Assembly: GCA_947652115.1 (NCBI GenBank)
Contig: OX393569.1
Location: 502,509-566,508, forward strand
Direction of reading: 5' to 3'
DNA from: Blastomussa wellsi
Taxonomy: Eukaryota; Cnidaria; Anthozoa; Scleractinia; Plerogyridae
Length of the DNA: 64,000 nucleotides
The position numbers and the translations under genes were made by a program. Of this stretch, positions 37,901-50,248 are shown piece after piece; positions within the stretch are counted from its first letter, which is position 1, and each line of letters starts with the position of its first letter. The notes below the pieces were generated by a model, which ran no database searches, had not been told where the DNA came from, and saw nothing but the letters and a program-made list of their open reading frames with translations.

Positions 37901-40013
37901 AGAGTGGGGGACGGAAAGGGGGAAGGGGGAGGGGCTATCAGAAGGGGGCTAGGAAAAGGGGAGAATGAGGGAGGTTACTTCCAATACAACAGAACCACAA
38001 CGAAATAACTTTTGAATGAAATGAAATGCAATGTAGGGATACAAACCAGAAGTGCTTCCATCTTTTCTTGCTCGTTTAGAGTGTGATGTTGTTGGAGTGT
38101 CGGATTTTCTCTTGACACCAATAGTGGTAGCAGTGGTTGTTGCAGCAGTCACTGAAGCCGTCGTTGTTATTGCTGTTGAGGTAGTTTTGGCAGCTGTGAT
38201 GGGCTTCATAGTCGCTGAGACGGCTTTTACAAGTAAAATATCGACTTTTTCTGGAGTCTTGTCTTTTGATCTGAAGATAAAAAACAGAAGACAGTGCAAT
38301 TTTGTAAACAATGCCACTTCTTACTTAACTGTCTAATGCATGGTGATTCGTCCGAGTAAGATAAATTTGCTCATATGTACTTGCGGCTCAGGTATTGTCC
38401 TTTGTAGTACTTCAAGAATTACAAGGTACGGGTGTGGCTTACCCTGGACTCGAATAAAAATCAACTAGAACACTGCAGATCGGAAGAGGAAGATTATTAA
38501 TCAATAAAATTGCCAGCTGAGAACTAGGTTTGTGATTGGTTTGGTCCTTTCAATCTAGTTTTCAACGGATCGTAGGCGACGGAGTCATAAGTGGATGGGA
38601 AGAAAACGCAAACAGGTATACGCAACAATGGGAATGGAATCTTCTTAACAGAATCATTTAAAACTTTCCTTATAAACGTTTGAATTCATAGGTAATAAAT
38701 ATTCATCCTTGCTTTAATCGTGTGTCGCGAGAATTTCCTGTAATAAGTTAGCGTTATTTTGATTCTTACTTGCTTGTGAATCCAGTTGTGGCATTTTCAC
38801 CAATTCTAGAGTCCAAAGCTACCAAATTCTAGATCACAATGAGCAAAAACATTAACGCGTTATTCGTAACCTAGCACGACTCCCGGGGCACGACTATATG
38901 CTGGGGAATTTCAAAAGTTACGAAGTTACGATCAACGGCTTTCCAGCAGTGTTAAGAGTTTTTAACAATAATATTCTTTGGCATGTCACTTTCAAATTAT
39001 GTTACTAGTCTTGACAACTTTGTTAAAAGCGTCGAGATACTGTATCACACAATGCTGCTGTACAGAATGCGCCATTTACATACAGTTCGAGTATCAATGT
39101 AAATACTGTTTGTAGTGATCGTGCATTGAACTAATCCTTTGGGGTGGTCTTTGCAATTCAATGGTACAGGTCAGTCTTTCTCTAGTGAATGTGCTGCTTC
39201 CTCCACAGGCTTTTTCAAGGTTAAGTGGGGACGAGAACTTCAAGCGGGAGAAGAGAGTTGAAAATACGACGAGCAGCGGAGTATTTTAACGAACTTCGAG
39301 GTGTTTGGACAGCCGATGAAACACTGTATCGAGTGTTTGATATATCTTCTCAATCAAATCAAAAACTAAGGAGTAAACGGAGAAATAAAATCGTCAAAAT
39401 CTATGCTAATTAAGGTTGGGTATCCAAACCTCCTTCACCTCTTAACTTGATAAATTATTCATGAGTTTGAGAAGAGCAGAGGAGTTATCGAAATGAGCGC
39501 AGAGCGGAGGTTTGGGATTTTTCTCCCTTTCCTATGATTCCCTTTGACCCCGCTTTCCTTAACAATTAACTAAAATATGTTCGATTATAATGCGTAGTTT
39601 GTCGTCACCTGAGTTGTGGTTTGAATTGAAGACGACTGCTGAGAGGTACTGCTCAGGTTGGAATTTCCTGGGGGCGAGATGGCAGCTGAAGAGCCTCCAA
39701 ATGGAAGTGGTGAATCACTGTTGAACAAATCAGGAAGACTTTAAGTGCTAATAAAAGACATATGCCCAGTAAACGTGGCGTTCAATGCTACCCAGAAGAA
39801 AGCCAGGCGTCCTAAAGAAACGCAATAACGGTACAAGCAAACGACGGCTTTTCATGTCCAATGGGGACAAGGACATTTTTTGTGGGGAGGAGGGCAGCAT
39901 TCACAAAATGTAGGAGGGTGAAACAATCTGTAGACGCACAAAGTAGCAATTGTTAGTTTTCCTAAAACTTTCTAAGCGAGCATGAAGTAAAACGAGCTGG
40001 AAAAAATATAGAA

Positions 40014-40056
<43 letters not shown>

Positions 40057-43000
40057 GTATGACAATATAATTTGGTTTTATCAACTGGGTTGATAATGCG
40101 ATCGGCACTCTTAATCCTCACGGTACCAACGAACGCTTTTCATTCAACTAATTTATTCCGTTTTTTTCACGTTACCAGGCCCCAACCAATAGCGAAGCTC
40201 CATCTTTCTATATATAAACCACACACGACACACAATTCCTTGATTCGCTCCGACGAAGGGCTAACGCTCGAAACGTCAGCACTCGAATCTCTTTACGGTG
40301 GCCAATTCACATTATCAACCCAGTTGATAAAACCAAATTATATTGGAAAAAATATAGCCGCCTAAGAAAAACCTTTGACGGAAAGTAGCAGCAGATTGTA
40401 ACAGCTGTTGTTGATGAACATGACATAGAAAACTTAATAAGCACGCGTATAAAGGCTGAATTGAACATGGCTGACTTCTTGTGAGGCAGATGGAACAGAG
40501 AACTGTTCTGGTCAGAGTCAGATGCAGTACGAATATAGATTACCTGCGAAGTAACAGCACTTACTTAAAGGCCAAAAGAAAAGAATGTCACAACACACCT
40601 AACTTCCATTGTGGAAACCAACAGTGGAGTAATTCGACGGCGACCATCTTTTGTCCTTGTTTCCACTTGTTTTTCCCGTACATTCTTAGCAAAAGGAAAA
40701 TGCAATATTAGAAACAAACTCTGTATCTATTCAGAAATCAAAAGTACATAAATGAAATTACTTTAGACTATATTGATGCTCCAGTTGACGAGAACTCAAG
40801 AGATTCTTAACGAAACCAAGATTAACAAGTCGTGAGACGTTGAATGGACACAGTAGGGTAAATCAAGCAGAGTCACCTTACTTTTCTTTATCTCATGCTC
40901 GCGAAAACAAAACAAAAAACAACATCTCTCTTATTTTCATTCTTATCAGCACACAGGATGCTTTAAACATACGTTGCCAATCCTTCCACATGCAGCATGC
41001 ATGCCGCAGCATAATGTATAGCAACATTAATTGGACTCAATTTTCTCTTTGTCCAAAACTCGCGCTAACTGAAGCTTGCATAATTTATTGTTTTGTTTAC
41101 TCTAAAACGGTCGAAATGCACGACAGACAGAAAGCCTGTTTCTATGGAGAAGAGTTGTCCTAGGTAAGAGAGTTACCCTCTCCCCTGAGCCATCTTTTAC
41201 AGAGTGTTTATAAAAAAAGTTGTCCCTGCTGACAGAATCAAAGTTTATCCTGTATAATTATATATAGCCCTTTTTAATATTCCACTCATCATTTCTCCTT
41301 CTTCCTTAGAGTTCCTTTCGTTTATTTCATTACTGTTGTCTTTGCTAAGTTAAATTTTGTCACATTTATGTAAATTTGGTCATGAATACCTAAAATTTGA
41401 CCATTGTGAATTGTTTGGCATGTCGAGAGTTGCCTCAGGTAAGAAAGCCAACTGTTCATATGCAAAAACGTTGGCTCGCCCTTGACGCCACGCTCTCTCG
41501 TGAGCCAACTTTGCTTTTTCTCATGTAAACAATTTGCTGCCATTTGTAAAGAAATGTAGGAAAAGCTCCCTCGCATGGGTTAGCTCAGTATGCAAGGTGA
41601 CCATCCTACCGGGACAAACTCTCCTCCATATAAACAGTAACTTATAAACACTTACAACAGGATCAGCTGGGCTTTTTGTAACTGGGCTGGTTAAGGAATA
41701 TGTAGGACTCTTACTGGGAGTGCCTGAAACAGAGAATGAAGAATCAGCATCTAATTTAACCATAGCAGGCACAAGTGTTGCACAAGTGATGGGTCTGTGA
41801 GTGAAGTGAGCCAGCAGGTAGAGCTGTAGGGTGGAAGCATCTCACATGCTGTCAGACAATGCTGATTACACTTCTGTGAAAGGTGAATTCCCTATCTGCT
41901 CTAGTTTAGGAGAGGACTACTGTACATGAGAACAATGGTTGCAACTCATTTCTTGATACGCATTCGCCACACCCACTCACCAAATAATTGTTCACATAAT
42001 TGTTTACTTTCACTCCGGTGTGAATAGCTTTTATTTGTTGGTTAGGGCAATACTTAGTCTCCAGCACAGATGTTCTTTTTGCTCTTCGCGCAATCTTTCT
42101 GGAAAGGTTGCATGACGAACCAGTCTTGATTCAGTCTTGATGCAGAACCAAATTCTCATAACTAACATAAAGAAATGTATAGAGATCTGCCAGGAGAATT
42201 CAAGACACTGTACTTACCATTGATTCCTGAGGGGTCCTGTTTAGTGGGTGTTCCCGATGGGATCAGCGGAGGGGGTGGTGCAGGGGGTTTGTTAATGTTC
42301 GCCTGTGTCTGCTGTTTCATTACATGTCTCTGTTGGATCTTTAGCATCTCAGGATTTTCAATGATGGCGCTGGCAAAGTTCGACTTGCTGCTGCTGATGC
42401 TGATGCCATACACCTGTTTGTGAAACTTTTCCTGTGCAAAACATACATCATGTAAGTGGATGTTAAAATGTAGTCATCTGCCCTAAGTCTAATCTCAGTC
42501 TAATCTCCTCCATCCTCAACCTTGTTCCTTTTTCTCAAGTGTAACATGTGACATAGTAATCACACTGTATTTTAATACAAACCAAAATACAAATGAAATG
42601 GGCCATCATGTCTGATCAATAAATGAGATGTCCCCTCCTTCGTTTTCATTTCACAGCAGATTGATTAGACAAGTTAATAACTAACTATAATGTGCTACAC
42701 GAGATAGCCAAAAGGGCCACACTTTGTTTCTTCTTTCCTAAAATAGCAATGAAACTAATTATTTTAAACTTCAGAAATTTATTTTTTTAACACTTCCTAT
42801 TTATTATACTTAAGGTTCAAATGCAAACATGCCTCACAATATCAGCCTGAGGGCATAGCAAAGGCCACTTGTTTTCTGATTGCAAAATACCTTTTCTTCT
42901 TCTGACATGGGCCTTCCAACTTCCTCTGCTGTGAAATCTGCGTACGCTACGGTCCCATCCCATGAACAAGCCAACAGCTGAAATCCTGAATCGCTCCTGT

Positions 43001-46000
43001 GAAAAGCAATTCAACAAACCTGAATACAAAAGGAATGGCTGGTAGGTTTCAATGGATTTAATGCTGTAATTAAAACAAACAAACTCAGGACTTCCAATAC
43101 AAATAGAAGCAAGCTAATCTCTGTGCTGATGGGTAACCAATTACAATGAGCAAGAATGAGCATTAATTAATGTTCTTTTGTCTTAGATTATGGCAATGGA
43201 TATTACCCAAAATGAACTTGAAAATAATGCATTCGAAAATAATGGTTTGAAAATTTTGGAGCCAAAAAAAACCATTTATGACGTCTGTACATGCATTTTT
43301 ACCAATAAAAATTTCTTGGCATTATTTCATTCCATGTTTTGGAATCAAGCTTGGAAAGTCCACCTGTACTCTGTATGTTCCCAGCCTGGGTTTAATACAA
43401 TGGTTCCTCGATGGCCTATAAGATTGAGTATTTACATGTAGTCTGTGCATGATTGTTGTTAAATGTGGAATTCGTTTAGTGTGCTAGTAAACCAAAAGAA
43501 GCCTCACCAGGATACATCCATAATTGAGTGATTGAATAAATCATGCATGACAACAAGGGGCCTCTTCAGGGATGTTAACTGCCGTGACAAACAAATAACC
43601 AGTTGTAGGATCAGTGCATCACATATCACATAATTATCAGATATCACATATCAGGGGTTGCAATAAAATTTGAAGTAGGCAGCCGGTTTGAGTAGAGTAA
43701 CTGGCTGTTTTTTAAGAATCTTTCTATGATCTCTTCAAATTAAAAAAAAGTAGTCAACATTTCTTACCTTAAAGAAGAGCAAAGCAGCTGACGCTTTTGT
43801 CAGCTGTCAGCCTAGGCATACGGGCAATTTTTTGCCAGGGAGGGAGAAGGGGGGGGGGGGGGGGTAGCAGGGATGGTGAACAATTTGCCCAAAAAATTCT
43901 CCCAAGTTGCCTTGCCCAAATTTTCTCATGCTGCCCAAAACATCTGATTTTCCCAAATTTGGAGAGGGGGGGGGGGGGAAGCTGCAGTCCCCCTGCCCCC
44001 CAGCCTGCACACCTATGGCTGTCTGTGCTTATTGAAGGCACCACATGTAAACCAGTTTAAGTTGCTTTTAAACCCCTACATACATGCATAGTTTTCAACA
44101 GTTCCTCAAGCAAAGGTTTTGAATTGCATCTGCATAAAATTGAATGTGCAGGTGACACTCGCGGTTTTGCACCCTTTTGATTGAGGCACAAGGCAACTTG
44201 AAATGGCTGTCAGTGCTTATTGAAGGCACCACATGTAAACCATTTTAAGTTGCTTTTCAACCCCTACATACATGCATAGTTTTCAACAGTTCCTCAAGCA
44301 AAGGTTTTGAATTACATCTGCATAAAATTGAATGTGCAGGTGACACTCGCGGTTTTGCACCCTTTTGATTGAGGCACAAGGCAACTTGAACTCAGCTGAA
44401 TGCATTTTAATAAAATGGGTACATGTATGCAGGGTTCTCATTAAGTGCCGGCAGCCGGCTAAAAAACCGGCTACTTTGAATTTTGAGCCACCTACTTTTC
44501 TGTGATAAGCTGAAGTCCACTTGCATGAGAAAATAATGAAGACAATGATAATGAATGCCCCCAGACCCCCCTAGAGGCTCGTGCCACTCGCTTCACAAGC
44601 CACCTACTTATTTATCTTAGCCGTCTACTCTGAAACTTAATGAGAACCCTGTGTATGTATTCATGCTGTACATAACACTGGCCATTATCAGTGTGCTGTT
44701 ATTGAATTTGTGTGCAAGAATTCCGCTGAAACCTCAATCATTAGCTGAAACCAGAAGAGACAGGTGGTCTTCTTATCTCAATCAGGACAAGAATAATGAG
44801 ATCTTGCATTCTTCCCAATAATTCAAAACTTCAGGAAACTTACCCACACTGAAAGAGATCGGTCTCTGCTTCCAATGGCACAACAAGAATATTGCTATTA
44901 AAGCAAACATAGCAAAGTATTAAAAGTCAAAATACATGACAGTACTTAAAACTGGATATAAGCATACTGTACAATGTAAACTAACATTTTCCAAAGATCT
45001 CATGGCAAACTTTGTACACTTGCATTTACACTACCTTGAGCCTGGATGAGTCCTCGCCAATTTTCTTCACAAACAACTTGGGGTTAAATCTCTGTTTAAT
45101 GTTACACATAAAAAATAAAGTCAAGATTATAACATTGAACAATTACTGCATGCACAGAGAATGAACCTGCCTATCGTGGGCTGGCTGGTATAAGATTAGA
45201 AGTGGCAGATTTGTGAGTTTCTCCTATGACAATACTCAAAGAATGAATGTAGCTCTTACCTATCCAATACCATATAATTTATATCTACTGTAAAATAGGC
45301 TTGAACCTCACCACACATGTGATAGCTTTCCTGTGTCCAACAAAATCCATTTTCATTTTCCATCCATCTCTCTCCAGGATCTTTGCTACAGGGCCAGAAT
45401 TATTCATGGCATGCGCTGATACCACATAGTGTCCATCTGGCGACCAGCTGAGACGCAGGACATGTGTTGTGCCACTGCATTCAGCAAAGGGCTCACTTAC
45501 TACACTCTCTTGCTGCCAATCAGACGTTCGCCACACCCTCAGGGTCTTATCATCTGACTGAGAAGCAAGATATTTACCGACTGGGTCCCAGGTGACACCT
45601 TTGACCATTCCACTGTGTCCTTTTAATACAGTCACAACATCTAAAAAACAAATCAGCATAGGAAATTGCATGAAGAACGATTTTTTGAAGAAGTTTTTGT
45701 TGATATTCATTTGATTTTCAATAGTAATTGCAGTTATTATAATTACAACCTGTGAGGTATTTTCGAGCCCTTGACATCACTTTTTCCAAATCGCAACCAA
45801 GCCTTGGAACAAGGCAAATTAACATTTGGCAGCCATAAGTTTTCGGAAATAAAAGTTTAAAGTCTCGAATGGATTAAAATTTGGTAAGATGATTAAGAAA
45901 GTCCAATTGTACACGAAAATTTAAAAAAATGATGACCACCAATTTCGCCTCAGGGGTACTTTAAGATTCAAGAGCAAAGGTTGATATGGTTAATTATGCA

Positions 46001-49000
46001 CCTGGGAATCTTTGGGCATTCCATATTGTGATTGTATTGTCAACACTTCCTGATGCAAGAAAGCTATCATCTGGTGACCACGCCAGGTCCAATATATCTG
46101 ACAGAAAATATACATGTAAAGTAATTCAATCATAACGAAGGATAGAACAAAGTAAAGATAAAACCTGTGGTTGCAGTAGCACGCCAAATTCAAGAATTGT
46201 TTAACTAATTTTTCAGCAAATTCTGCTATTACAAAGATGGTGCATTCAACATTTCACACATTTTGGGGATGCAAAATGCATATCATTTTAAATTGTATTT
46301 TAATTTACAGTTGTGACACAGAGTAAAGCCTTCTGCAAACTTAACATGCTTCAAAAATCTCACAAAACCAAAACTCTTTGACAACAGACATGTACTGCAG
46401 CTTGCTAATGTTTAACATGGTATTCCTAGCAAAAATGATTGGGGGTGAAGCACTGAGAAGACATTCATTTTATCAGTAACTGGTGCATTGTTTATCAGTT
46501 GTTTAATGCTTTGACCAATGATTGAAAGCTGGCCACGAGAATGGCTAGACCAGGATAATGCCATTTCAGGCTTTGATATTGCTAAACAGTTTGTTAAATA
46601 ATACATTTATTTTCACATGCAACCTGAAACTCACCTCCTATGTGACCTCGTAATGTGTAAACACATCTCCATTGCTCTACATTCAATTTGCCAGTGTTTC
46701 CACCAAATGTTGCTGTTGGACCCAAATACCTACATATACCAAACATTTTGTCAAATATATATTTAAAGTCAATTATTATAAATAAATTATTATTATAAAT
46801 AAATTATTATTGATTTAGCTACAGATTTTGTAAAATTAACAACAATGGTAATTGGTATTATTATAATAACACATATAACCTGAAGTCTCAATCTTTATTC
46901 TGTCAGCTACAGATAATTTTGGATATTTTGTCATCAAGGACTCATTAAGTGTCATCCAATGATTGTTTATAATTTGTTGGCTGGGTAATCTACTGTACAT
47001 AATGTTTTTTTTTTCAGTTAACACCGACTCATTTACCTTGCCATTTGCCAAATCATAATAAGTTTGTCATCTCCACCAGTAGCAAGATATTTGCCACTAC
47101 AAGACCAGCGAACACAGTTCACACATGCTGAAAAAAAAAACAGATCAGATCCAAGGAAATTAACAATCATACAAATGGATGCACTAAACCTATAGTTTAG
47201 TCCTGGGAAGACAAGAGATGAGAACCTGAAGGAATACCAACAGATTGGAGTTTGCAGCTAGAAAAATTTGAAAACTTCATTATCATTATTACTACTGTAA
47301 CTTGTACAGGACATTAAATTTGTGACTAGTTACCCCTGTGAAGCACCCATCAGAGAACAATGCAAGGAACTTACTAGTAAGCTTTCACCCTTTTTAGGAA
47401 GCTTGAGTTCACTTAAAGAATATCTGCTGGCCATGGAGCTCTATCATGTGCCAGGAATTGCTGAAAGCACTGCTAAATAAACAGATGCCTCAGTGCAGCG
47501 ACAGTTTAGTTGTACACACAAAATACATTGTACATACAAGGCCAACAGAAAATGTTAAATAAAGAAGTCAACTATTACACACCAAAATGGTTGTCCATTT
47601 GACACAATAACTTTGGGACATTTTCATTCATTTCATCTTCCTCATTTTTGACAGGTGCCATGTTCCAGATTGTAACCTTCCCTGAGTCATCTCCTATCAA
47701 GTACCGATAATAGTAATTAAAAATAAACAACAACAAAATAATAGACATGTGTCTCAAGAGTGTTTTTACATACACGCAACTGCTCATACACACACAAGCT
47801 ACTGCACTGCATGTGTTTTAATTTGAATGACAAATGAATGTGAAAACTTAATCAAAACACATCTACTAAAAAATAAATATTATTCCATTTTATACTGCTG
47901 TCAGTCAGTCTAACACGCATCAAAAGATCCCAATGCCGAAAGGGATTTAAAATAGGATGACCCTGTCCTATAGCACCCCAACTACACCCAACTCCAGCAG
48001 GGCTTGTTGACAACCTACCTTATAATGCACATCAAGAATGCAGACTTCCGGTAGTTGTAGTAAAAAAAGCATGCAAAGGATAAGATTGCTCTGACTACAA
48101 TAGCAAATGATGAGACTATCACACACAAAATTTTGTGATCTGCAGTACACGTAACTTCAAATGTAAAAATTGCTTTTGAAAATAGCATAAATACATGTGT
48201 ATCAAGCAAGATGCAAATTACACTTTTGCATTGATACTATGTAGAGTGATCAATATTCTCCTACTTTGTTACTCATTTCAAATTGTAAAATAGTAGGCAT
48301 CATTTTTTTTACTTTTCATTGCCTTAAAAATAGGTTTACTTAATGCTTGCACAAGTGAATTCGTCATTTGGTTGAGCAATTCTGTGTCAGTACAGACACA
48401 TGTGCTGGTTAGAATTGTTCAACCAGATAATGAATTCACTTGCACAAGCATTAATCTGTGTTACTTTAAAGGTAAGGAAAACTGAGTGAGATATCAACTG
48501 AAGGTAAACACTTTGTTAAGGACAGTTTAAACCCACAATGTTTTGTCCTTCAGAGAAACACAGAGGTAGCTTTCCTTTGAATTAGAATTGTTATCTAATT
48601 TAGTCATCTGGTGTTTCTTGCGAGGGAACAACATGAATTTTATTAGGTTCTCTCACCATTGAAAACAAGCAAAACAACCCACAGTCAGCGCTATCTTTAC
48701 TACAACTAAAGGAACTCTTTGCACATTTGAGGTCATAATGCAAACGTTCTATTGTACAGTGGATGCACATGCAAACTACATAGTTTGTTTTGTAAGTGAT
48801 CTAGAGAAAATCAAATTGACAGAGTCAGAAGCAGAGATCCGATTCTGCTATTGACTCCATTGCTTATGATCTGGTGAAAACTAGATTGTCAAGGTCACAA
48901 GCAGAAAGAAAGTACGCAGAGTGCCTGAAACTAGCAATGTGATTGGTTTATTCTTGCACTTCTGCTTCTGCATCGTGAGCGATGAGGTCATAAGCGGAAT

Positions 49001-49643
49001 CAGAAGAAAATGGAAACATTCTGATTCTTCCGACTCCAATTCTGTAATGCTAATATTATTATTCTGCTTACGACTCCAATTTTTTATTTTCACTACATGT
49101 ATGTTGTAACAGTATGGGCTGAAAGCGTTCTTATTACTCCGCTTACAACTCCGACTCCAACACCGTCACTAGTCAAAACCAGGCTTAAGGCGACAGCACA
49201 ACATAAACCCACCTTGACCGCCAATAACAAAACGAGATCCATCAGGATGAATGTCGATAGAAAAAAGTGGCCTCCCTAAGAAAATCATTAAATATTTGTT
49301 TTAAAGTCTGAATAGACTAAGCATTTGTAACGTATGTGCATGCATACATATGTTTAATATACAAATCAAACAACCACAAAAATATTCAAGTTCAATTTGC
49401 CTTCAGTTCCAGTTATTGATTTTGTCTGAAGATGGCTTGAGAATTTGGAAAACTTGTCAAATTTTTCAATTTTGAATCCACTTCCATCCTTGCCATCTGT
49501 AACAACAGGCGCACATACAGTAAGATAGTCTTGGGTAACAAAACTAAACCATTATTTTTGGTTTTCCTTTGAGCGAAGACAAGTTTTAGCTTTTCAAAAA
49601 TTTTGCTAAAATGGCACGACAATGCAATAATTTCAACTGAAAT

Positions 49644-49676
<33 letters not shown>

Positions 49677-50248
49677 TAGCAATTGGAAAGAAGCCTGAAG
49701 AAATGCTCGGTGCGATGCTCTACCATCTGAGCTACATCGGGAGCGAGGTCAATTTATTTTGTTCATATTTTCCCGTGGAGTGAAGTGTTAAATTAGTTCA
49801 TATAATTATACTTCACTCCACGGGAAGATATGAAGCCAATAAATTGACCTCGCTCCCACTGTGTGGCTTCATAGCTCAGTTGGTAGAGCATCGCACCGGT
49901 GTCGCGGAGGTCACGGCTTCGAATCCCGTTGAAGCCCTGATTTTCTCAGGCTTCTTCTTTCCAATTGCTTAAATTGGAAACTTACTGCGATGATCATTCT
50001 TTACTTTCATCTACATCCGTAGTTAAAACATGAATTATTTTATATATACTTCACAATAGCTGCAGCGATGTACAGTACAGTATAAACCAAGGAACATTCC
50101 ACTACTGCACTATAAGCTTACAACATGTATGTTTACAAAACCATTTTCACTAATTTACCAGTGCAGTTAACAGCAAAAAAGATCACCATTCTTTGTTTGG
50201 GAATACTTTACCTTCATGCGAAACCCAGTTTGGTTTTAGCAGTCTCAT
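30801..50248 (-). CDS. HIRA: HIRA histone chaperone, complete, 32 exons, 1007 aa
   Basis: Exons, in coding order: 50212-50248, 49213-49275, 47583-47693, 47037-47127, 46635-46729, 46002-46097, 45312-45640, 45035-45091, 44844-44894, 43508-43578, 42891-42996, 42218-42431, 41656-41723, 40599-40684, 39609-39738, 38770-38828, 38047-38270, 37762-37790, 37316-37429, 36728-36791, 36346-36439, 35700-35762, 35093-35191, 34610-34668, 33939-34044, 33193-33315, 32774-32849, 32192-32279, 32028-32082, 31193-31241, 30983-31028, 30801-30871. Every junction phase agrees; the sum is 3024 nt. HIRA is the WD-repeat subunit of the nuclear complex that deposits H3.3 outside replication. Seen: N terminus [10 protein letters not shown] repeats to about residue 350 ([30 protein letters not shown]), the ASF1-binding B domain with GRRRITP (about 477-483), a basic nuclear-signal-like stretch (KRKSD...KRARKD), and the C-terminal HIRA domain ending in [13 protein letters not shown]. 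Human HIRA is 1017 aa. Exon 15 could instead begin at 39717. Confidence 0.96.
31302..31975. repeat. 73-bp minisatellite, about nine copies
   Basis: The word GAATGCAGCCAACTGG recurs at 31308, 31382, 31455, 31528, 31601, 31674, 31747, 31820 and 31893, with a degenerate last copy near 31966; spacing is 73 bp after the first 74. It lies in the HIRA intron between exons 32028-32082 and 31193-31241. Because 73 is not a multiple of 3, all three minus frames stay open across it; those frames are not genes. Confidence 0.93.
34141..34418. mobile_element. MITE with CATGGTTGCCACAG termini
   Basis: The left end CATGGTTGCCACAG is inverted at the right end (CTGTGGCAACCATG). CAGAG lies directly outside both ends, a possible short target duplication. 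The interior repeats TTCCCTGAC. It sits in a HIRA intron. Confidence 0.65.
34801..34981. repeat. AAT trinucleotide microsatellite
   Basis: About 60 units of AAT/TAA with a short block of AAC-type units near 34877-34905. It lies in the HIRA intron just upstream of exon 34610-34668. The poly-Asn and poly-Leu frames across it are artefacts. Confidence 0.97.
36905..37100 (+). repeat. SINE-like element in HIRA intron
   Basis: A tRNA-like start (ATGGTTAGTATGTTGGACTC) is followed by CTTGGGTAAGACACTTTACT and a GATGGACTAGCATCCCATCC tail. The last piece is echoed at 36624-36636 (GGACTAGCAACCCATCC), pointing to a second fragment. Family assignment is tentative. Confidence 0.5.
37879..37950 (+). repeat. 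G-rich tract, possible quadruplex
   Basis: A 13-G run at 37887-37899 followed by several GGG to GGGGG runs within 60 bases in a HIRA intron. On the transcribed HIRA RNA this is C-rich. Similar homopolymer runs occur near 32697-32712, 43849-43863 and 43966-43978. Confidence 0.5.
40013..40347 (+). mobile_element. Penelope-like element terminal repeat with inverted end
   Basis: The sequence CATTATCAACCCAGTTGATA followed by AAACCAAATTATATT occurs at the right end (about 40312-40347) and inverted at the left end (about 40064-40098). Left of that lies inverted body sequence shared with 8035-8140. A TATATATAAACC box (near 40209) precedes a hammerhead-like fold. Penelope-like elements are known for such terminal repeats with hammerhead ribozymes. 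It lies in the HIRA intron between the B-domain exon (40599-40684) and exon 39609-39738. Confidence 0.7.
40242..40288 (+). ncRNA. Hammerhead ribozyme-like motif (type I, minimal stem III)
   Basis: The order of core parts fits a hammerhead. Stem I 5' strand GATTC..GCT pairs with AGC..GAATC. Box CCGACGA (consensus CUGANGA with U4 changed to C) is followed by a stem II hairpin GGGC-TAAC-GCTC, then GAAAC and GUC, with cleavage expected after C40277. Stem III is reduced to the self-complementary ACGU, as in ribozymes of Penelope-like elements that act as dimers. The core change may reduce or abolish activity. Confidence 0.65.
44015..44390. repeat. Tandem duplication, unit 188 bp
   Basis: The segment starting ATGGCTGTCTGTGCTTATTG at 44015 recurs at 44203 with only a few differences through AAGGCAACTTGAA. 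It is a recent local duplication inside a HIRA intron. Confidence 0.9.
44430..44651. mobile_element. MITE with CAGGGTTCTCATTAAGT perfect termini
   Basis: A 17-bp perfect terminal inverted repeat. TGTATG flanks both ends (44424-44429 and 44652-44657), a 6-bp target duplication like that of the element at 7844. The interior has GCCGGCAGCCGGCT. A related fragment begins near 43644. It lies in a HIRA intron. Confidence 0.82.
48871..49182. mobile_element. MITE with CTGGT..ACTAG termini
   Basis: The left end CTGGTGAAAACTAG and the right end CTAGTCAAAACCAG are imperfect inverted copies. The interior is rich in CGACTCCAA-type words. A related start lies just upstream at about 48790 and another near 38515-38600. 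It lies in HIRA intron 2, close to exon 49213-49275. Confidence 0.5.
49646..50001. repeat. Large palindrome built from inverted tRNA-derived SINEs
   Basis: The left arm starts AAGAATGATCATCGCAGTAA and the right arm ends TTACTGCGATGATCATTCTT. Both arms carry the same SINE in opposite orientation; the left one lacks the stretch after the anticodon region. The arms converge on CCGTGGAGTGAAGT / ACTTCACTCCACGG around about 49785-49825. It lies in HIRA intron 1. Confidence 0.85.
49865..49936 (+). repeat. tRNA-like head of SINE
   Basis: 72 nt with a 7-bp acceptor stem (GGCTTCA/TGAAGCC), an A box (TAGCTCAGTTGG) and a B box (GGCTTCGAATCCC). The anticodon stem is poorly paired and the sequence runs straight into a CTGATTTTCTCAGGCTTC tail, so it is a SINE head rather than a working tRNA gene. 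Confidence 0.7.

Noticed and set aside
39225..39413. 62-residue frame rich in Arg/Lys
   Set aside because: It resembles a dispersed repeat-borne frame, has no splice support, and lies in a HIRA intron on the opposite strand.
40481..40711. 76-residue plus-strand frame
   Set aside because: Overlaps the HIRA B-domain exon on the other strand, which is supported by GRRRITP, splice sites and phases.
43769..44060. Pro- and Gly-rich frames on both strands
   Set aside because: Generated by G and C homopolymer runs in a HIRA intron; no codon-level structure.
49865..49936. Functional tRNA gene
   Set aside because: Good acceptor stem and boxes, but poor anticodon stem, SINE tail attached, and an inverted copy next to it.
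30801..50248. A CRISPR-like array or prokaryotic defence system in the window
   Set aside because: The only regular arrays are a direct minisatellite and a microsatellite in introns; the genome is clearly animal.
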